13,544 nucleotides of DNA from an uncultured Lachnospiraceae bacterium. Lineage in GTDB: Bacteria > Bacillota > Clostridia > Lachnospirales > Lachnospiraceae. Of this stretch, positions 1-6,173 are shown piece by piece (position 1 is the stretch's first letter; the number at the start of each line of letters is the position of its first letter). The position numbers and the translations under genes are program-made. The stretch is from NCBI GenBank assembly GCA_910588895.1, contig CAJUSS010000095.1, positions 1-13,544 on the forward strand, given 5' to 3'. The notes under the pieces are model-generated. The model had not been told where the DNA came from and searched no databases. It was given only the letters and a program-made list of their open reading frames with translations.

Positions 1-178
1 CCGCGATCCCGCAGCTCTCCTGACCTCTGTGCTGGAGGGCGAACAGGCCATAGTAGATCTCACGGGCCACGCTGCCGCCCGTTAAGTCATACACGCCAAT
101 GACCCCGCACTCTTCGTGGAGCTTGTCCTCCACATCTGCACAGGTCGGGCAAAAAAAACGATCAAAATGCTCCATCAT
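1..178 (-). CDS. purF: Amidophosphoribosyltransferase PurF, N-terminal fragment (runs off the left edge)
   Basis: This is the first 59 codons of glutamine phosphoribosylpyrophosphate amidotransferase, which makes 5-phosphoribosylamine, the first committed step of purine synthesis, in the cytoplasm. The visible peptide contains EECGVIGVYD followed by ALQHRGQESCGIA, the class II glutamine amidotransferase (Ntn hydrolase) start. The Cys at residue 24 would become the catalytic N-terminal nucleophile after propeptide removal. The 23-residue propeptide carries a CPTC pair, longer than the 11 residues of the Bacillus enzyme. I chose the ATG at 178 because a GGGAGG ribosome binding site (188-193) lies 9 bases upstream; an ATG at 187 directly abuts that site and is unlikely. 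The gene follows purC by 53 bases, so the two are probably co-transcribed. The rest of the gene lies outside the window. Confidence 0.93.
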   Translation of the reverse strand, partial: MMEHFDRFFCPTCADVEDKLHEECGVIGVYDLTGGSVAREIYYGLFALQHRGQESCGIA

Positions 179-231
179 GTATGCCATCCTCCCTTGCACG
201 CATCCTTTCACAAAGGACGTGGCCCCGTCTC

Positions 232-942
232 TTACTGGTCGATCCCCAGACGGCGGAACACCTCCTGATAAGCATCCTCCACATTGCCTAAGTCGCGGCG
301 GAAACGATCCTTATCCAGCTTCTCATGGGTATCCTTATCCCACAGGCGGCAGGTATCCGGGGACACCTCATCGGCCAGGATCACCTGTCCGTGATAACGC
401 CCGAACTCGATCTTAAAATCGATCAGCTCGATATTTAAGGAAGCAAAATACTCCTGCATCACTTCATTGACCTGGAAAGCATATCTGGTCACGGCCTCGA
501 TCTCCTCTTCCGTAGCCAGCTCCAGCGCCAGCGCATAATATTTATTGATGAACGGATCGCCTAGATCATCATTTTTATAGCTGAATTCCAAGGTAGGGCA
601 CTTGAACTTGATACCTTCCTCCATACCCATCTTTTTCGCAAAGCTGCCTGCGGAAAAATTGCGGATGATCACCTCCAGCGGAAGGATCTCCACTCTCTTC
701 ACAGCGGTCTCCCGGTCGTTCAGCTCCTCCACTAAATGGGTGGGAACGCCTCTCTCCTCCAGCTTTTTAAAGATATAGTTGGTCATGCGGTTATTGATCG
801 CGCCTTTGCCCACGATCGTGCCCTTTTTCTGGCCATTAAACGCGGTAGCATCATCCTTATAGGAAACGATCAGTACATCCGGATCCTCCGTTGTGTATAC
901 CTTCTTTGCTTTTCCTTCATACAACAACTCTTTCTTTTCCAT
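232..942 (-). CDS. purC: Phosphoribosylaminoimidazole-succinocarboxamide synthase (SAICAR synthetase)
   Basis: PurC condenses CAIR with aspartate, using ATP, to give SAICAR in de novo purine synthesis; it acts in the cytoplasm. The 236-residue product has the usual family length. It begins with the ATP-binding loop YEGKAKKVY (8-16), then LPLEVIIRNFSAGSF (family signature 1), LIDFKIEFG (signature 2) and ADEVSPDTCRLWD near the C-terminus. An open frame extends upstream to 1005, but the ATG at 942 is preceded by AAGGAG at a good distance and gives the standard N-terminus. A sigma-A-type promoter (1064-1092) lies about 120 bases upstream. purF follows 53 bases downstream. No purine riboswitch or PurR box could be recognised in the roughly 115-base leader, so its regulation is not visible. 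Confidence 0.97.
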   Translation of the reverse strand: MEKKELLYEGKAKKVYTTEDPDVLIVSYKDDATAFNGQKKGTIVGKGAINNRMTNYIFKKLEERGVPTHLVEELNDRETAVKRVEILPLEVIIRNFSAGSFAKKMGMEEGIKFKCPTLEFSYKNDDLGDPFINKYYALALELATEEEIEAVTRYAFQVNEVMQEYFASLNIELIDFKIEFGRYHGQVILADEVSPDTCRLWDKDTHEKLDKDRFRRDLGNVEDAYQEVFRRLGIDQ

Positions 943-1063
943 GGCAGTCTCCTTGTCCTTTCTTCCCACAGACCCCACACGCCCCACCGACGCAAAAAAA
1001 GACAAAAACGGCGCTGGCAGCTATGGTCCGCAGGCATCTGAAGTGTAAACGGATCACGTGACG

Positions 1064-1092
1064 ATTATAATGCAAAGCATGGGTAAATACAA
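1064..1092 (-). promoter_or_regulatory. Sigma-A-type promoter of purC-purF
   Basis: Read on the minus strand, TTGTAT (1087-1092), a 17-base spacer and a perfect TATAAT (1064-1069). It sits immediately after the stop codon of the upstream small membrane-protein gene and predicts a start near 1057, giving a leader of about 115 bases. That leader holds a T-rich stretch but no riboswitch that I recognise. Confidence 0.8.
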
Positions 1093-1110
1093 TAGGTTTT
1101 TCCAAAAAGT

Positions 1111-1572
1111 TCACTGCACACGGACCGCCTCTTCTTTTTCCCGGAAGATCGTGATCTGACCACTGCGCAGCTGTATCCGGACACCGAAAAGCTCCCGTTC
1201 CCAGTCTGCATCTGCCCCTCCGTCCAAAAGCAGAGACGGCCCCTCTGTCTGCTCCACATGCCCTGCTCCTGTAGACAGCAGCAAAGCTCCGCTCAGACAA
1301 AATGCTCCGATCCCTAAAATGAGCCATAGCAGCACATGTACAGCCTGTGCGGCGAGCGCCCGGCCCTTCCCCTTCCGGCCCTTCCTGTCCGCCCGCTCCA
1401 AAGCCAGCCCGGTCCATCTCCTCTCTGCCTTCCGGGCCCTTCTCACAGACCACCTCCGCCGTCTCTCCTCCCCTATCTCCAGATACCCGCCCCAGGTCCC
1501 GTCCTCCCACAGCCGCCTGCCTTCCGCCAGCCCGCTGCACGCCTGCCTTCCGCCCGCCATGATCCTGTCCAT
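1111..1572 (-). CDS. Small single-pass membrane protein of unknown function
   Basis: I do not recognise this 153-residue protein. Residues 1-72 are strongly basic and Arg/Gly-rich (for example RRRRWSVRRARK), residues about 76-100 form one hydrophobic segment (VHVLLWLILGIGAFCLSGAL), and the remaining 50 residues end in a beta-like stretch, LFGVRIQLRSGQITIFREK. By the positive-inside rule the basic part should be cytoplasmic and the tail outside. The ATG at 1572 has a GGAGGGGAGG ribosome binding site 3-4 bases upstream, and a promoter lies at 1712-1740, which supports a real gene. The short tail faintly recalls the C-terminal module of BofC-like sporulation proteins (an x-G-x-I-x-I/V-y pattern), but this is a weak resemblance only. 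It lies directly upstream of the purC promoter. Overlapping frames give no better protein. Confidence 0.55.
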   Translation of the reverse strand: MDRIMAGGRQACSGLAEGRRLWEDGTWGGYLEIGEERRRRWSVRRARKAERRWTGLALERADRKGRKGKGRALAAQAVHVLLWLILGIGAFCLSGALLLSTGAGHVEQTEGPSLLLDGGADADWERELFGVRIQLRSGQITIFREKEEAVRVQ

Positions 1573-1711
1573 CTGCCTCCCCTCCGCCCGCCCCTGGACG
1601 GGCCTTCCGTTAGACGATACGATCGACCCTCCGGATGATCTGGATCGTTCCCCATTCCCGACTTATCGATGCACACATCCCGCAGTATATATGCCCATAT
1701 ATTTCCATTTC

Positions 1712-1740
1712 ATCATACCATGATCTTCCATTTTTTGCAA
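1712..1740 (-). promoter_or_regulatory. Sigma-A-type promoter of the small membrane-protein gene
   Basis: On the minus strand, TTGCAA (1735-1740), a 17-base spacer and TATGAT (1712-1717), with a predicted start near 1705. It lies just downstream of the hairpin terminator at 1745-1809. The stretch between genes (1573-1917) therefore holds this promoter, that terminator and a roughly 130-base leader. The open frames there (for example 1610-1849 minus) contain the promoter and do not look like genes. Confidence 0.75.
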
Positions 1741-1744
1741 GTAC

Positions 1745-1809
1745 AAAAAACAGGATCGGTCCTGGCATACGATCCATGATCTCTGCCAGCTGCCGATCCT
1801 GCTCTTTTT
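1745..1809. terminator. Bidirectional hairpin terminator after the lipoprotein gene
   Basis: CAGGATCGG (1751-1759) pairs with CCGATCCTG (1793-1801). An inner CTGGCA/TGCCAG stem (1762-1767 with 1784-1789) extends the hairpin across a small internal loop. On the minus strand the hairpin is followed by six T (1745-1750); on the plus strand by CTCTTTTT (1802-1809). In context it ends transcripts of the lipoprotein gene and insulates the next promoter. Confidence 0.75.
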
Positions 1810-1917
1810 CGCAACGCTCCAGATCCCCCGGAGGGTCACATCGTCTCACTTTTCACCAGATGCTGTGTCTGGTATCCATTTTTATCAAGGGGTCGGACAT
1901 GCTGTCTTTGGCTTCAT

Positions 1918-2382
1918 CTACCTGCCGGTGCCGCCTGCCCCTGTACCATTCCCGGATGCTCCAGGACCATTTCCGTCGGATGCGCCGTTGCTGCCGCTCT
2001 CATCCAGCATATCATCGATGGCATCCTCTCCATCCTCGATCAGGCCGTCCAAGACGCCGGTCTCTCCTTCTGTGCTGCCGGTACTCCCAGCCTCTCCGCC
2101 TTCATTGGTGCTGTCCTCTTCGGAGCCTGCCCTGGTCCCGGAGGTGGACTCGGCCGCTTTAGAAGTGCCGGAAGCGCCTGGTCCAGAAGTGTTGGCACCG
2201 GACGTGCCGTTAGAAGTGTCGTTTTCTGTGTTGTCTGCTCCCGAAGTATCGGAAGCGCCTGCAGACGTACCGTTTGTCGTGGTCTGGCCTTGGTCGTTTG
2301 AGTCCTTCCTGGAACAGCCGACAGCACATGCTATCAAAACTGCAAAAACCAGGCAAAGAGCTACAGATCTGATCTTTTTCAT
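1918..2382 (-). CDS. Low-complexity secreted lipoprotein
   Basis: This 154-residue protein has a lipoprotein signal peptide: MKKIR, a hydrophobic core, then two possible lipobox cysteines, C19 (LIAC, the better match) and C23 (AVGC). The mature part is almost only Gly, Ser, Thr, Asp, Glu, Ala and Asn, like a flexible, acidic surface linker. The one ordered-looking segment is GVLDGLIEDGEDAIDDMLDE (about 109-128), an amphipathic acidic helix candidate. No enzyme or binding domain can be recognised; similar Ser/Gly-rich lipoproteins with a DAIDD-type helix occur in Lachnospiraceae (from memory). The ATG at 2382 follows AAAGGAG. It lies 107 bases after dapB, probably with its own weak promoter, and is followed by a strong terminator. 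The function is unknown. Confidence 0.8.
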   Translation of the reverse strand: MKKIRSVALCLVFAVLIACAVGCSRKDSNDQGQTTTNGTSAGASDTSGADNTENDTSNGTSGANTSGPGASGTSKAAESTSGTRAGSEEDSTNEGGEAGSTGSTEGETGVLDGLIEDGEDAIDDMLDESGSNGASDGNGPGASGNGTGAGGTGR

Positions 2383-2424
2383 GATTCCCTTCTCCTTTCT
2401 TGCTATCTTGCCTTTTCTTGCTCT

Positions 2425-2453
2425 ATTATGCGCAGGAGAACAAAAAATATAAA
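2425..2453 (-). promoter_or_regulatory. Possible promoter of the lipoprotein gene
   Basis: On the minus strand, TTTATA (2448-2453), a 17-base spacer and CATAAT (2425-2430). The -10 box is good and the -35 box is weak. The gene could also be reached by read-through from dapA-dapB, since no terminator is visible after dapB. Confidence 0.4.
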
Positions 2454-2489
2454 GGGATCCGCCGCCATCTTTTCCGATATTTTCCGATC

Positions 2490-3245
2490 TTATCCGATCA
2501 CATCCGCCATCGTATACAGCCCGGCTTCTTTTCCGGCCAGGTATTTCGCCGCCTCCACTGCACCCTTTGCAAAGATCGCTTTTGAGTATGCCGTATGGCT
2601 GAAGGTGACCACTTCATCCTTGCCCGCAAAGATCACATCATGCTCGCCCACGATCGAGCCGCCGCGGACCGCGCTGATCCCGATCTCCCTCTTATCCCGC
2701 TTCTGCCTCCTCTGGCTCCGGTCATAGGTATAATGATACGCATCCTCCATGGCCTGGTTCATGGAATCCGCCAGAGCCAGGGCCGTGCCGCTGGGCGCAT
2801 CCACCTTCTGATCGTGATGCTTCTCCACGATCTCCATATCAAAACCGGCTCCCGCCAGCACCTTAGCCGCCTCTGCCACCAGCTTGAGCAAAATGTTCAC
2901 ACCCAGTGACATATTGGCAGAGCAAAGGACAGCCGTCTCCTTGGCCGCCTCTTCCAGTCCGGCGATCTGCTCCTTGGTCAATCCTGTCGTACAGACCACC
3001 ACTGGCAGCTTCTTTTCTTTACAGTCCGCCAACAGACTGTCCACCGCCTGTGCGCAAGAAAAATCCACCACCACGTCCGCCTCTTCTGCCGCTTCCTTTA
3101 AAGAAGCATATATCGGAAATCCGTTCCTCTCCTCCGGATCCAGATCTATACCTGCTACGATCTGGATATCCGGATCCTGCTCCACGATCTTCACGATCGT
3201 TTGTCCCATGGCTCCGTTACAGCCGTGCATGATCATCCTTACCAT
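2490..3245 (-). CDS. dapB: 4-hydroxy-tetrahydrodipicolinate reductase
   Basis: DapB reduces 4-hydroxy-tetrahydrodipicolinate with NAD(P)H, the second step of the diaminopimelate/lysine branch. The 251-residue protein has the family N-terminus VRMIMHGCNGAMGQ (the glycine-rich dinucleotide loop), DVVVDFSCAQAV, the CTTGLT segment, and the substrate-binding/catalytic signature EKHHDQKVDAPSGTA (141-155, with the His pair at 143-144 and Lys147), then SAVRGGSIVGEHDV and FSHTA. Length and motif order are complete. The ATG at 3245 gives the standard MxRxIMHG start, although its ribosome binding site (GAGAGG, about 12 bases upstream) is distant and weak. A 29-codon frame ends with a TAG that directly abuts this ATG, so coupled translation is possible. 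It lies 143 bases after dapA and should share its riboswitch-controlled transcript. Confidence 0.97.
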   Translation of the reverse strand: MVRMIMHGCNGAMGQTIVKIVEQDPDIQIVAGIDLDPEERNGFPIYASLKEAAEEADVVVDFSCAQAVDSLLADCKEKKLPVVVCTTGLTKEQIAGLEEAAKETAVLCSANMSLGVNILLKLVAEAAKVLAGAGFDMEIVEKHHDQKVDAPSGTALALADSMNQAMEDAYHYTYDRSQRRQKRDKREIGISAVRGGSIVGEHDVIFAGKDEVVTFSHTAYSKAIFAKGAVEAAKYLAGKEAGLYTMADVIG

Positions 3246-3388
3246 CTATCTTGCCATCCTCTCTCTGTCCGCATCCCCTGTGCTGCCCCATGACAGGCAC
3301 CGCTCCATGCTACCCCTGTCGACCTTCGCGCTCATGCCTCTCAGGCAGCGGATGAAGGCCCCGTTCTTTATGGATCTTATCGGTCCTC

Positions 3389-4273
3389 CTACAGCAGCCC
3401 ATACTCCTCCATCGCCTTTTTGAGCATTTCCTGGTGCTGCGGCTCCATCTCGGTCAGCGGCCGTCTCAAAGGCCCTACGCCCTTGCCCATCAGGTTCATA
3501 GCCGCCTTTACCGGGATCGGGTTCACCTCCCGGAACAGCTCCGTGATCAGCGGGATCGCCTGGAGCTGCATCTCCATGCTCTTTTTCACATCTCCTTTAA
3601 AGTAAGCTTCACAGATAGCATGGGTCTGCTCAGGCGCCACATTGGAAAGAACGGAGATCACGCCCTTACCGCCCAAGGAAAGCAGCGGCACGATCTGATC
3701 GTCATTGCCGGAATATACATCCACGCAGCCCTTTGCCAGGCTCATCAAGGTAGCGATGCTGGAGAAGTTCCCGCTGGCGGCCTTTACGCCCACGATATTT
3801 TTCACCGTTTTGCACAAGGTCACGATCGTCTCCGGCTGGATCGTAACGCCGGTCCGTCCCGGGATATCATAGAGGATCACAGGGATCTGGATCGCATCCG
3901 CGATAGCGGTGAAGTGCTCGATCAATCCCTTCTGGGTGGCTTTATTGTAATAAGGGGACACCACCAGCACCGCGTCCGCCCCGGCCTTCTCCGCCTCCAC
4001 GGACAGGTAGATCGCCGTGTTTGTGCAGTTGGATCCTGTCCCGGCCACCACCGGTATCCTCCCTGCCACGATCTTGCAGGTCTGTCGGATCACCTCGATA
4101 TGCTCCTCGTGGGTGAGGGTAGATGCCTCGCCAGTAGTCCCGCAGGCCACGACCGCATCTGTGCCGCAGGCGATCTGCTCCTCCACGATCTCTGCCAGCT
4201 TCTCATAGTCCACCTCTCCGTTTGCCTTCATAGGGGTGACCAGCGCCACACCCGCTCCTTCAAATACTGCCAT
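3389..4273 (-). CDS. dapA: 4-hydroxy-tetrahydrodipicolinate synthase
   Basis: DapA condenses pyruvate with aspartate semialdehyde, the entry step of lysine and meso-diaminopimelate synthesis. The 294-residue TIM-barrel protein has the usual family length. Visible catalytic features are the Schiff-base Lys164 in GVKAASGN, Tyr135 in ILYDIPGRTG (with Arg140), the GTTGEAS loop (45-51, Thr46/Thr47) and SPYYNK (106-111, the second tyrosine region). The ATG at 4273 has an AAGGAGG ribosome binding site at ideal distance. Upstream lies a roughly 390-base leader with a lysine riboswitch and an attenuator hairpin, so high lysine should stop transcription before the gene. dapB follows. All key residues are present. 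Confidence 0.97.
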   Translation of the reverse strand: MAVFEGAGVALVTPMKANGEVDYEKLAEIVEEQIACGTDAVVACGTTGEASTLTHEEHIEVIRQTCKIVAGRIPVVAGTGSNCTNTAIYLSVEAEKAGADAVLVVSPYYNKATQKGLIEHFTAIADAIQIPVILYDIPGRTGVTIQPETIVTLCKTVKNIVGVKAASGNFSSIATLMSLAKGCVDVYSGNDDQIVPLLSLGGKGVISVLSNVAPEQTHAICEAYFKGDVKKSMEMQLQAIPLITELFREVNPIPVKAAMNLMGKGVGPLRRPLTEMEPQHQEMLKKAMEEYGLL

Positions 4274-4390
4274 GATGATACCTCCTTGCTCGTTCTTGTC
4301 TCCAGATCTGGTCTTTTAAGCTGTCCGCCCGATCATGGGCATGTCTATACACCCTTACAGGGTCTGCATCCCCTCCGGACGATAAACGGA

Positions 4391-4426
4391 TGTGAAAAGA
4401 GGGCTGACGAAAGGCCAGCCCTCTTA
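4391..4426 (-). terminator. Attenuator terminator of the dapA lysine riboswitch
   Basis: On the minus strand, AAGAGGGCTG (4416-4425) pairs with CAGCCCTCTT (4397-4406) around a 9-base loop, followed by TTTC. The U-tract is short. The 5' side of this hairpin overlaps a segment (4423-4429) that can instead pair with the riboswitch P1 3' strand to form an antiterminator. Confidence 0.8.
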
Positions 4427-4463
4427 AAGTCCCAAGATCCAAGCTTATGATCTTCTCCTCTTT

Positions 4464-4626
4464 AAGTAGCTCTCCATCCTTCCAGATGACAGTCACATGG
4501 TTCTTCACCATATGCCCAGGTCGGAAAGACCGGTCTTCCCTTCCTTCGGCGCTTTTCCCTTTCCACTGTCTTCTCCTGTGCCCGACACATCCGGCAGCTT
4601 ACTCATGATCAGCGCGACCTCTACTC
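4464..4626 (-). ncRNA. Lysine riboswitch (L-box) in the dapA leader
   Basis: On the minus strand the leader carries the conserved L-box blocks in order: AGTAGAGGTCGCG, then ATGAGTA, then GGAAAGGGAAAAGCGCCGAA, a GAAGACC/GGTCTTTC stem, a CATATGG/CCATGTG stem, and GACTGTCAT. The closing stem P1 pairs GAGTAG (4621-4626) with CTACTT (4464-4469). The layout matches the Bacillus subtilis lysC leader as I remember it. Directly downstream, CTTAAAG (minus strand, 4460-4466, overlapping P1) can pair with CTTTAAG (4423-4429), with a second stem inside (4434-4439 with 4449-4454), to form the antiterminator. Lysine binding should stabilise P1, free the terminator at 4391-4426 and shut off dapA-dapB. Confidence 0.9.
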
Positions 4627-4668
4627 TTTTCCCACAGCCGCTCTTTTGCCGCCGTGTTCTTTTTCATA

Positions 4669-4697
4669 ATACTATCATCCTTCTTGCGCTTTGTCAA
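4669..4697 (-). promoter_or_regulatory. Promoter of the dapA leader, overlapping the end of the upstream gene
   Basis: On the minus strand, a perfect TTGACA (4692-4697), a 17-base spacer and TAGTAT (4669-4674), with a start near 4662. The -35 box lies in the last codons of the corrinoid adenosyltransferase gene, whose stop codon is at 4675-4677. The predicted start leaves room for the full riboswitch. Confidence 0.78.
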
Positions 4698-5184
4698 CCT
4701 TAACATCCCGGATCTCGGAGATGCTGTCCACATAGGCTTTAAGTCCCTCCGGGAATATCTTTCCGGTCAGGATCACGGACATCTCGCTCTCCTTGGAACG
4801 GAGCGCCGAGATCAATGTCTCCTCCGTGATGATCTTCTGGTCCACGATCCCTAAGATCTCGTCCAAGATCAGCAGATCGCATTCCCCTGTCGCCATCACC
4901 TTTTTCGCAAAGTTCACACCATTGCAGATGTTCCTTTTCTCCTCGCTCTTTTCTTCCTCTGAAAGATCCTCGAAAAAAGCGGCAGATTTTTCAAAGCGAA
5001 AGATCTTAAGCTCCGGCTCAAGGCGGGCCAGGATGACCTTCATCTCCTCGTCCTGGCTCCCTTTTAAAAACTGGATCATGATCACGTTCTCGTGGGCCGC
5101 TATCGCGCTGATCGCCCTTCCGATCGCCGTACTTGTCTTTCCCCTGCCAGAGCCACAGATCGCCTGGACTGTCCCGTTCTTCAT
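4675..5184 (-). CDS. CobO/BtuR-type corrinoid adenosyltransferase
   Basis: The 169-residue product belongs to the CobA/CobO/BtuR family, which transfers adenosyl from ATP to the cobalt of cob(I)alamin or cobyrinate diamide. It starts with VQAICGSGRGKTSTA, the family P-loop (residues 10-18), then MIQFLKGS, the Walker-B-like LLILDEI (104-110), and VILTGKIFPEGL with SEIRDVKV at the end, matching the family's LTGR...P and TEM/EIR...K pattern. Length is on the short side. An open frame runs up to 5283, but the ATG at 5184 has GAGGTG 8 bases upstream and puts the P-loop at the usual place. No other cobalamin gene is in the window, so a salvage role is likelier than de novo synthesis (inference). 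The first residues of the family's substrate loop diverge, so the exact corrinoid is open. Confidence 0.87.
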   Translation of the reverse strand: MKNGTVQAICGSGRGKTSTAIGRAISAIAAHENVIMIQFLKGSQDEEMKVILARLEPELKIFRFEKSAAFFEDLSEEEKSEEKRNICNGVNFAKKVMATGECDLLILDEILGIVDQKIITEETLISALRSKESEMSVILTGKIFPEGLKAYVDSISEIRDVKVDKAQEG

Positions 5185-5271
5185 CTGATCGCACCTCATC
5201 AAACAGAAGCTGTCAAAGCGCCCCTGTCCTTCTATCCTTTTATAACGATATGCTATTGACTGATGATGCTC

Positions 5272-5300
5272 ATGATAGCACACTTTGTTCTATATTGCAA
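5272..5300 (-). promoter_or_regulatory. Promoter of the corrinoid adenosyltransferase gene
   Basis: On the minus strand, TTGCAA (5295-5300), a 17-base spacer and TATCAT (5272-5277), with a start near 5265. It begins 16 bases after the stop of the SSB-like gene. No cobalamin riboswitch is seen in the roughly 80-base leader. Confidence 0.72.
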
Positions 5301-5316
5301 ACATTTTCGTTTTCCC

Positions 5317-5946
5317 TTATGTCTCGTCACATTCCAGCTTGCTGACCGAGATCTCATAGGCTACCCTCTTCTCGCATTCGGTCTCGCTCAATTTTTTCGT
5401 GTATTCCCGGCTCTGGACCCGGCCCCACACCTTCACTCTGGCGCCTACCTCAAAGCCGGAGGCGAACCTGGCGTTCCTTCCCCAGGCGATGCAGGGTATG
5501 TAATCCGATTTCCCATAAGGCCGGTTCACCGCCAGGAGAAGATCCGCGATCTCCCGTCCTAAGGGCGTCTTCCGATAGACCGGCAGCTTACAGATATAAC
5601 CGTCCAGAAAGATCTGGTTCGTCTTGGTATAATCGGTAAATTCCTCGATAAAATGGATCTCCCGGACAAAGACGGAGAGCACCAATTTGTTCTTGGCCCC
5701 CTCATGGCGGTTATAGGAGCGGAACTGTCCCAATGCTTCCACGGTACAGCCCTGATAGTCCTCGCTCACCTTGATCAGCCGTTCTGAGATCATCAGCGGG
5801 ATGATATCCGCCTGTTCGCTGAGCCGGTTGACCTCTAGGTCCACCATATAAAAGCCCTCCCCGAACACCTCATGGCTGAAAGTAAATCCGGACACGATCT
5901 TACCGATCACGCTCACCTTGTTGTTTTCGATCATTTTTTCTGACAT
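5317..5946 (-). CDS. Single-stranded DNA-binding protein with two OB-fold modules
   Basis: The 209-residue protein looks like two SSB-type OB folds in tandem. Module 1 (about 7-100) runs from NNKVSVIGKIVSGF through a strand-rich segment to LVLSVFVREIHFIE. Module 2 (about 108-203) runs NQIFLDGYICKLPVYRKTPLGREIADLLLAVNR, then SDYIPCIAWGRNA and GARVKVWGRVQSREY, the classic SSB layout (strand 1, then aromatic I-P-x-x-x-W-G, then G-x-x-V-x-V-x-G-R-x-x-S-R). It ends at SKLECDET and lacks the acidic DDDIPF-type tail by which canonical SSB recruits partners. It is therefore probably a secondary SSB paralogue, not the replication SSB (inference). The ATG at 5946 follows GAGGAG at 9 bases. No clear promoter was found in the 227 bases after typA. 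Confidence 0.85.
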   Translation of the reverse strand: MSEKMIENNKVSVIGKIVSGFTFSHEVFGEGFYMVDLEVNRLSEQADIIPLMISERLIKVSEDYQGCTVEALGQFRSYNRHEGAKNKLVLSVFVREIHFIEEFTDYTKTNQIFLDGYICKLPVYRKTPLGREIADLLLAVNRPYGKSDYIPCIAWGRNARFASGFEVGARVKVWGRVQSREYTKKLSETECEKRVAYEISVSKLECDET

Positions 5947-6041
5947 AGTATCTCTCTCCTCTTTCTATTCAATTCGTTACAGCCCTGCCTTTGGACTGCT
6001 GCACATAATGATTTTATGAGGATCCGGAAAAAAATATGCCC

Positions 6042-6084
6042 AAAAATCAAAAGATCCCATCCAAATATCTCGACAGGATCTTCC
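6042..6084 (-). terminator. Possible terminator after typA
   Basis: On the minus strand, AAGATCC (6076-6082) pairs with GGATCTT (6051-6057) around an 18-base loop, extendable by G-U pairs, followed by TTTTGATTTTT. The stem is modest. The same stretch holds several AAGATC/AGATCAT units in a row, so the pairing could be a by-product of repeated GATC words. Confidence 0.45.
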
Positions 6085-6173
6085 ATGATCTTTATGATCT
6101 TTCTCTCCATCGGTCCTTTCGGTCTGCCGCATCTTGAAAGGCACCCGGCAGCGGATCGTCCTCGGGACCCCTG

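Noticed and set aside
943..1057. Possible purine, PRPP or guanidine-type riboswitch in the purC leader
   Set aside because: None of the conserved core words I know for these classes appears, and no clear terminator hairpin is formed.
917..1540. 207-codon minus-strand open frame overlapping purC start
   Set aside because: It is out of frame with the better-supported 1111-1572 gene, crosses the purC promoter and runs into purC; its product is Arg/Gly-rich without domain features.
1610..1849. 79-codon minus-strand open frame before the small membrane protein
   Set aside because: It overlaps the hairpin terminator and contains the well-formed promoter at 1712-1740, so it is not a translated unit upstream of that start.
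1865..2452. 195-codon plus-strand Pro/Ser/Val-rich open frame
   Set aside because: It is the antisense of the low-complexity lipoprotein gene; the composition mirrors its Gly/Ser/Thr codons.
3434..4450. 338-codon plus-strand open frame opposite dapA
   Set aside because: It is antisense to a clear, full-length dapA and runs over its attenuator; the His/Arg/Leu-rich product is typical of a shadow frame of a GC-rich gene.
4260..4511. 83-codon minus-strand open frame over the dapA leader
   Set aside because: It covers the riboswitch 3' part and attenuator and overlaps the dapA start; the RNA structure explains the sequence.
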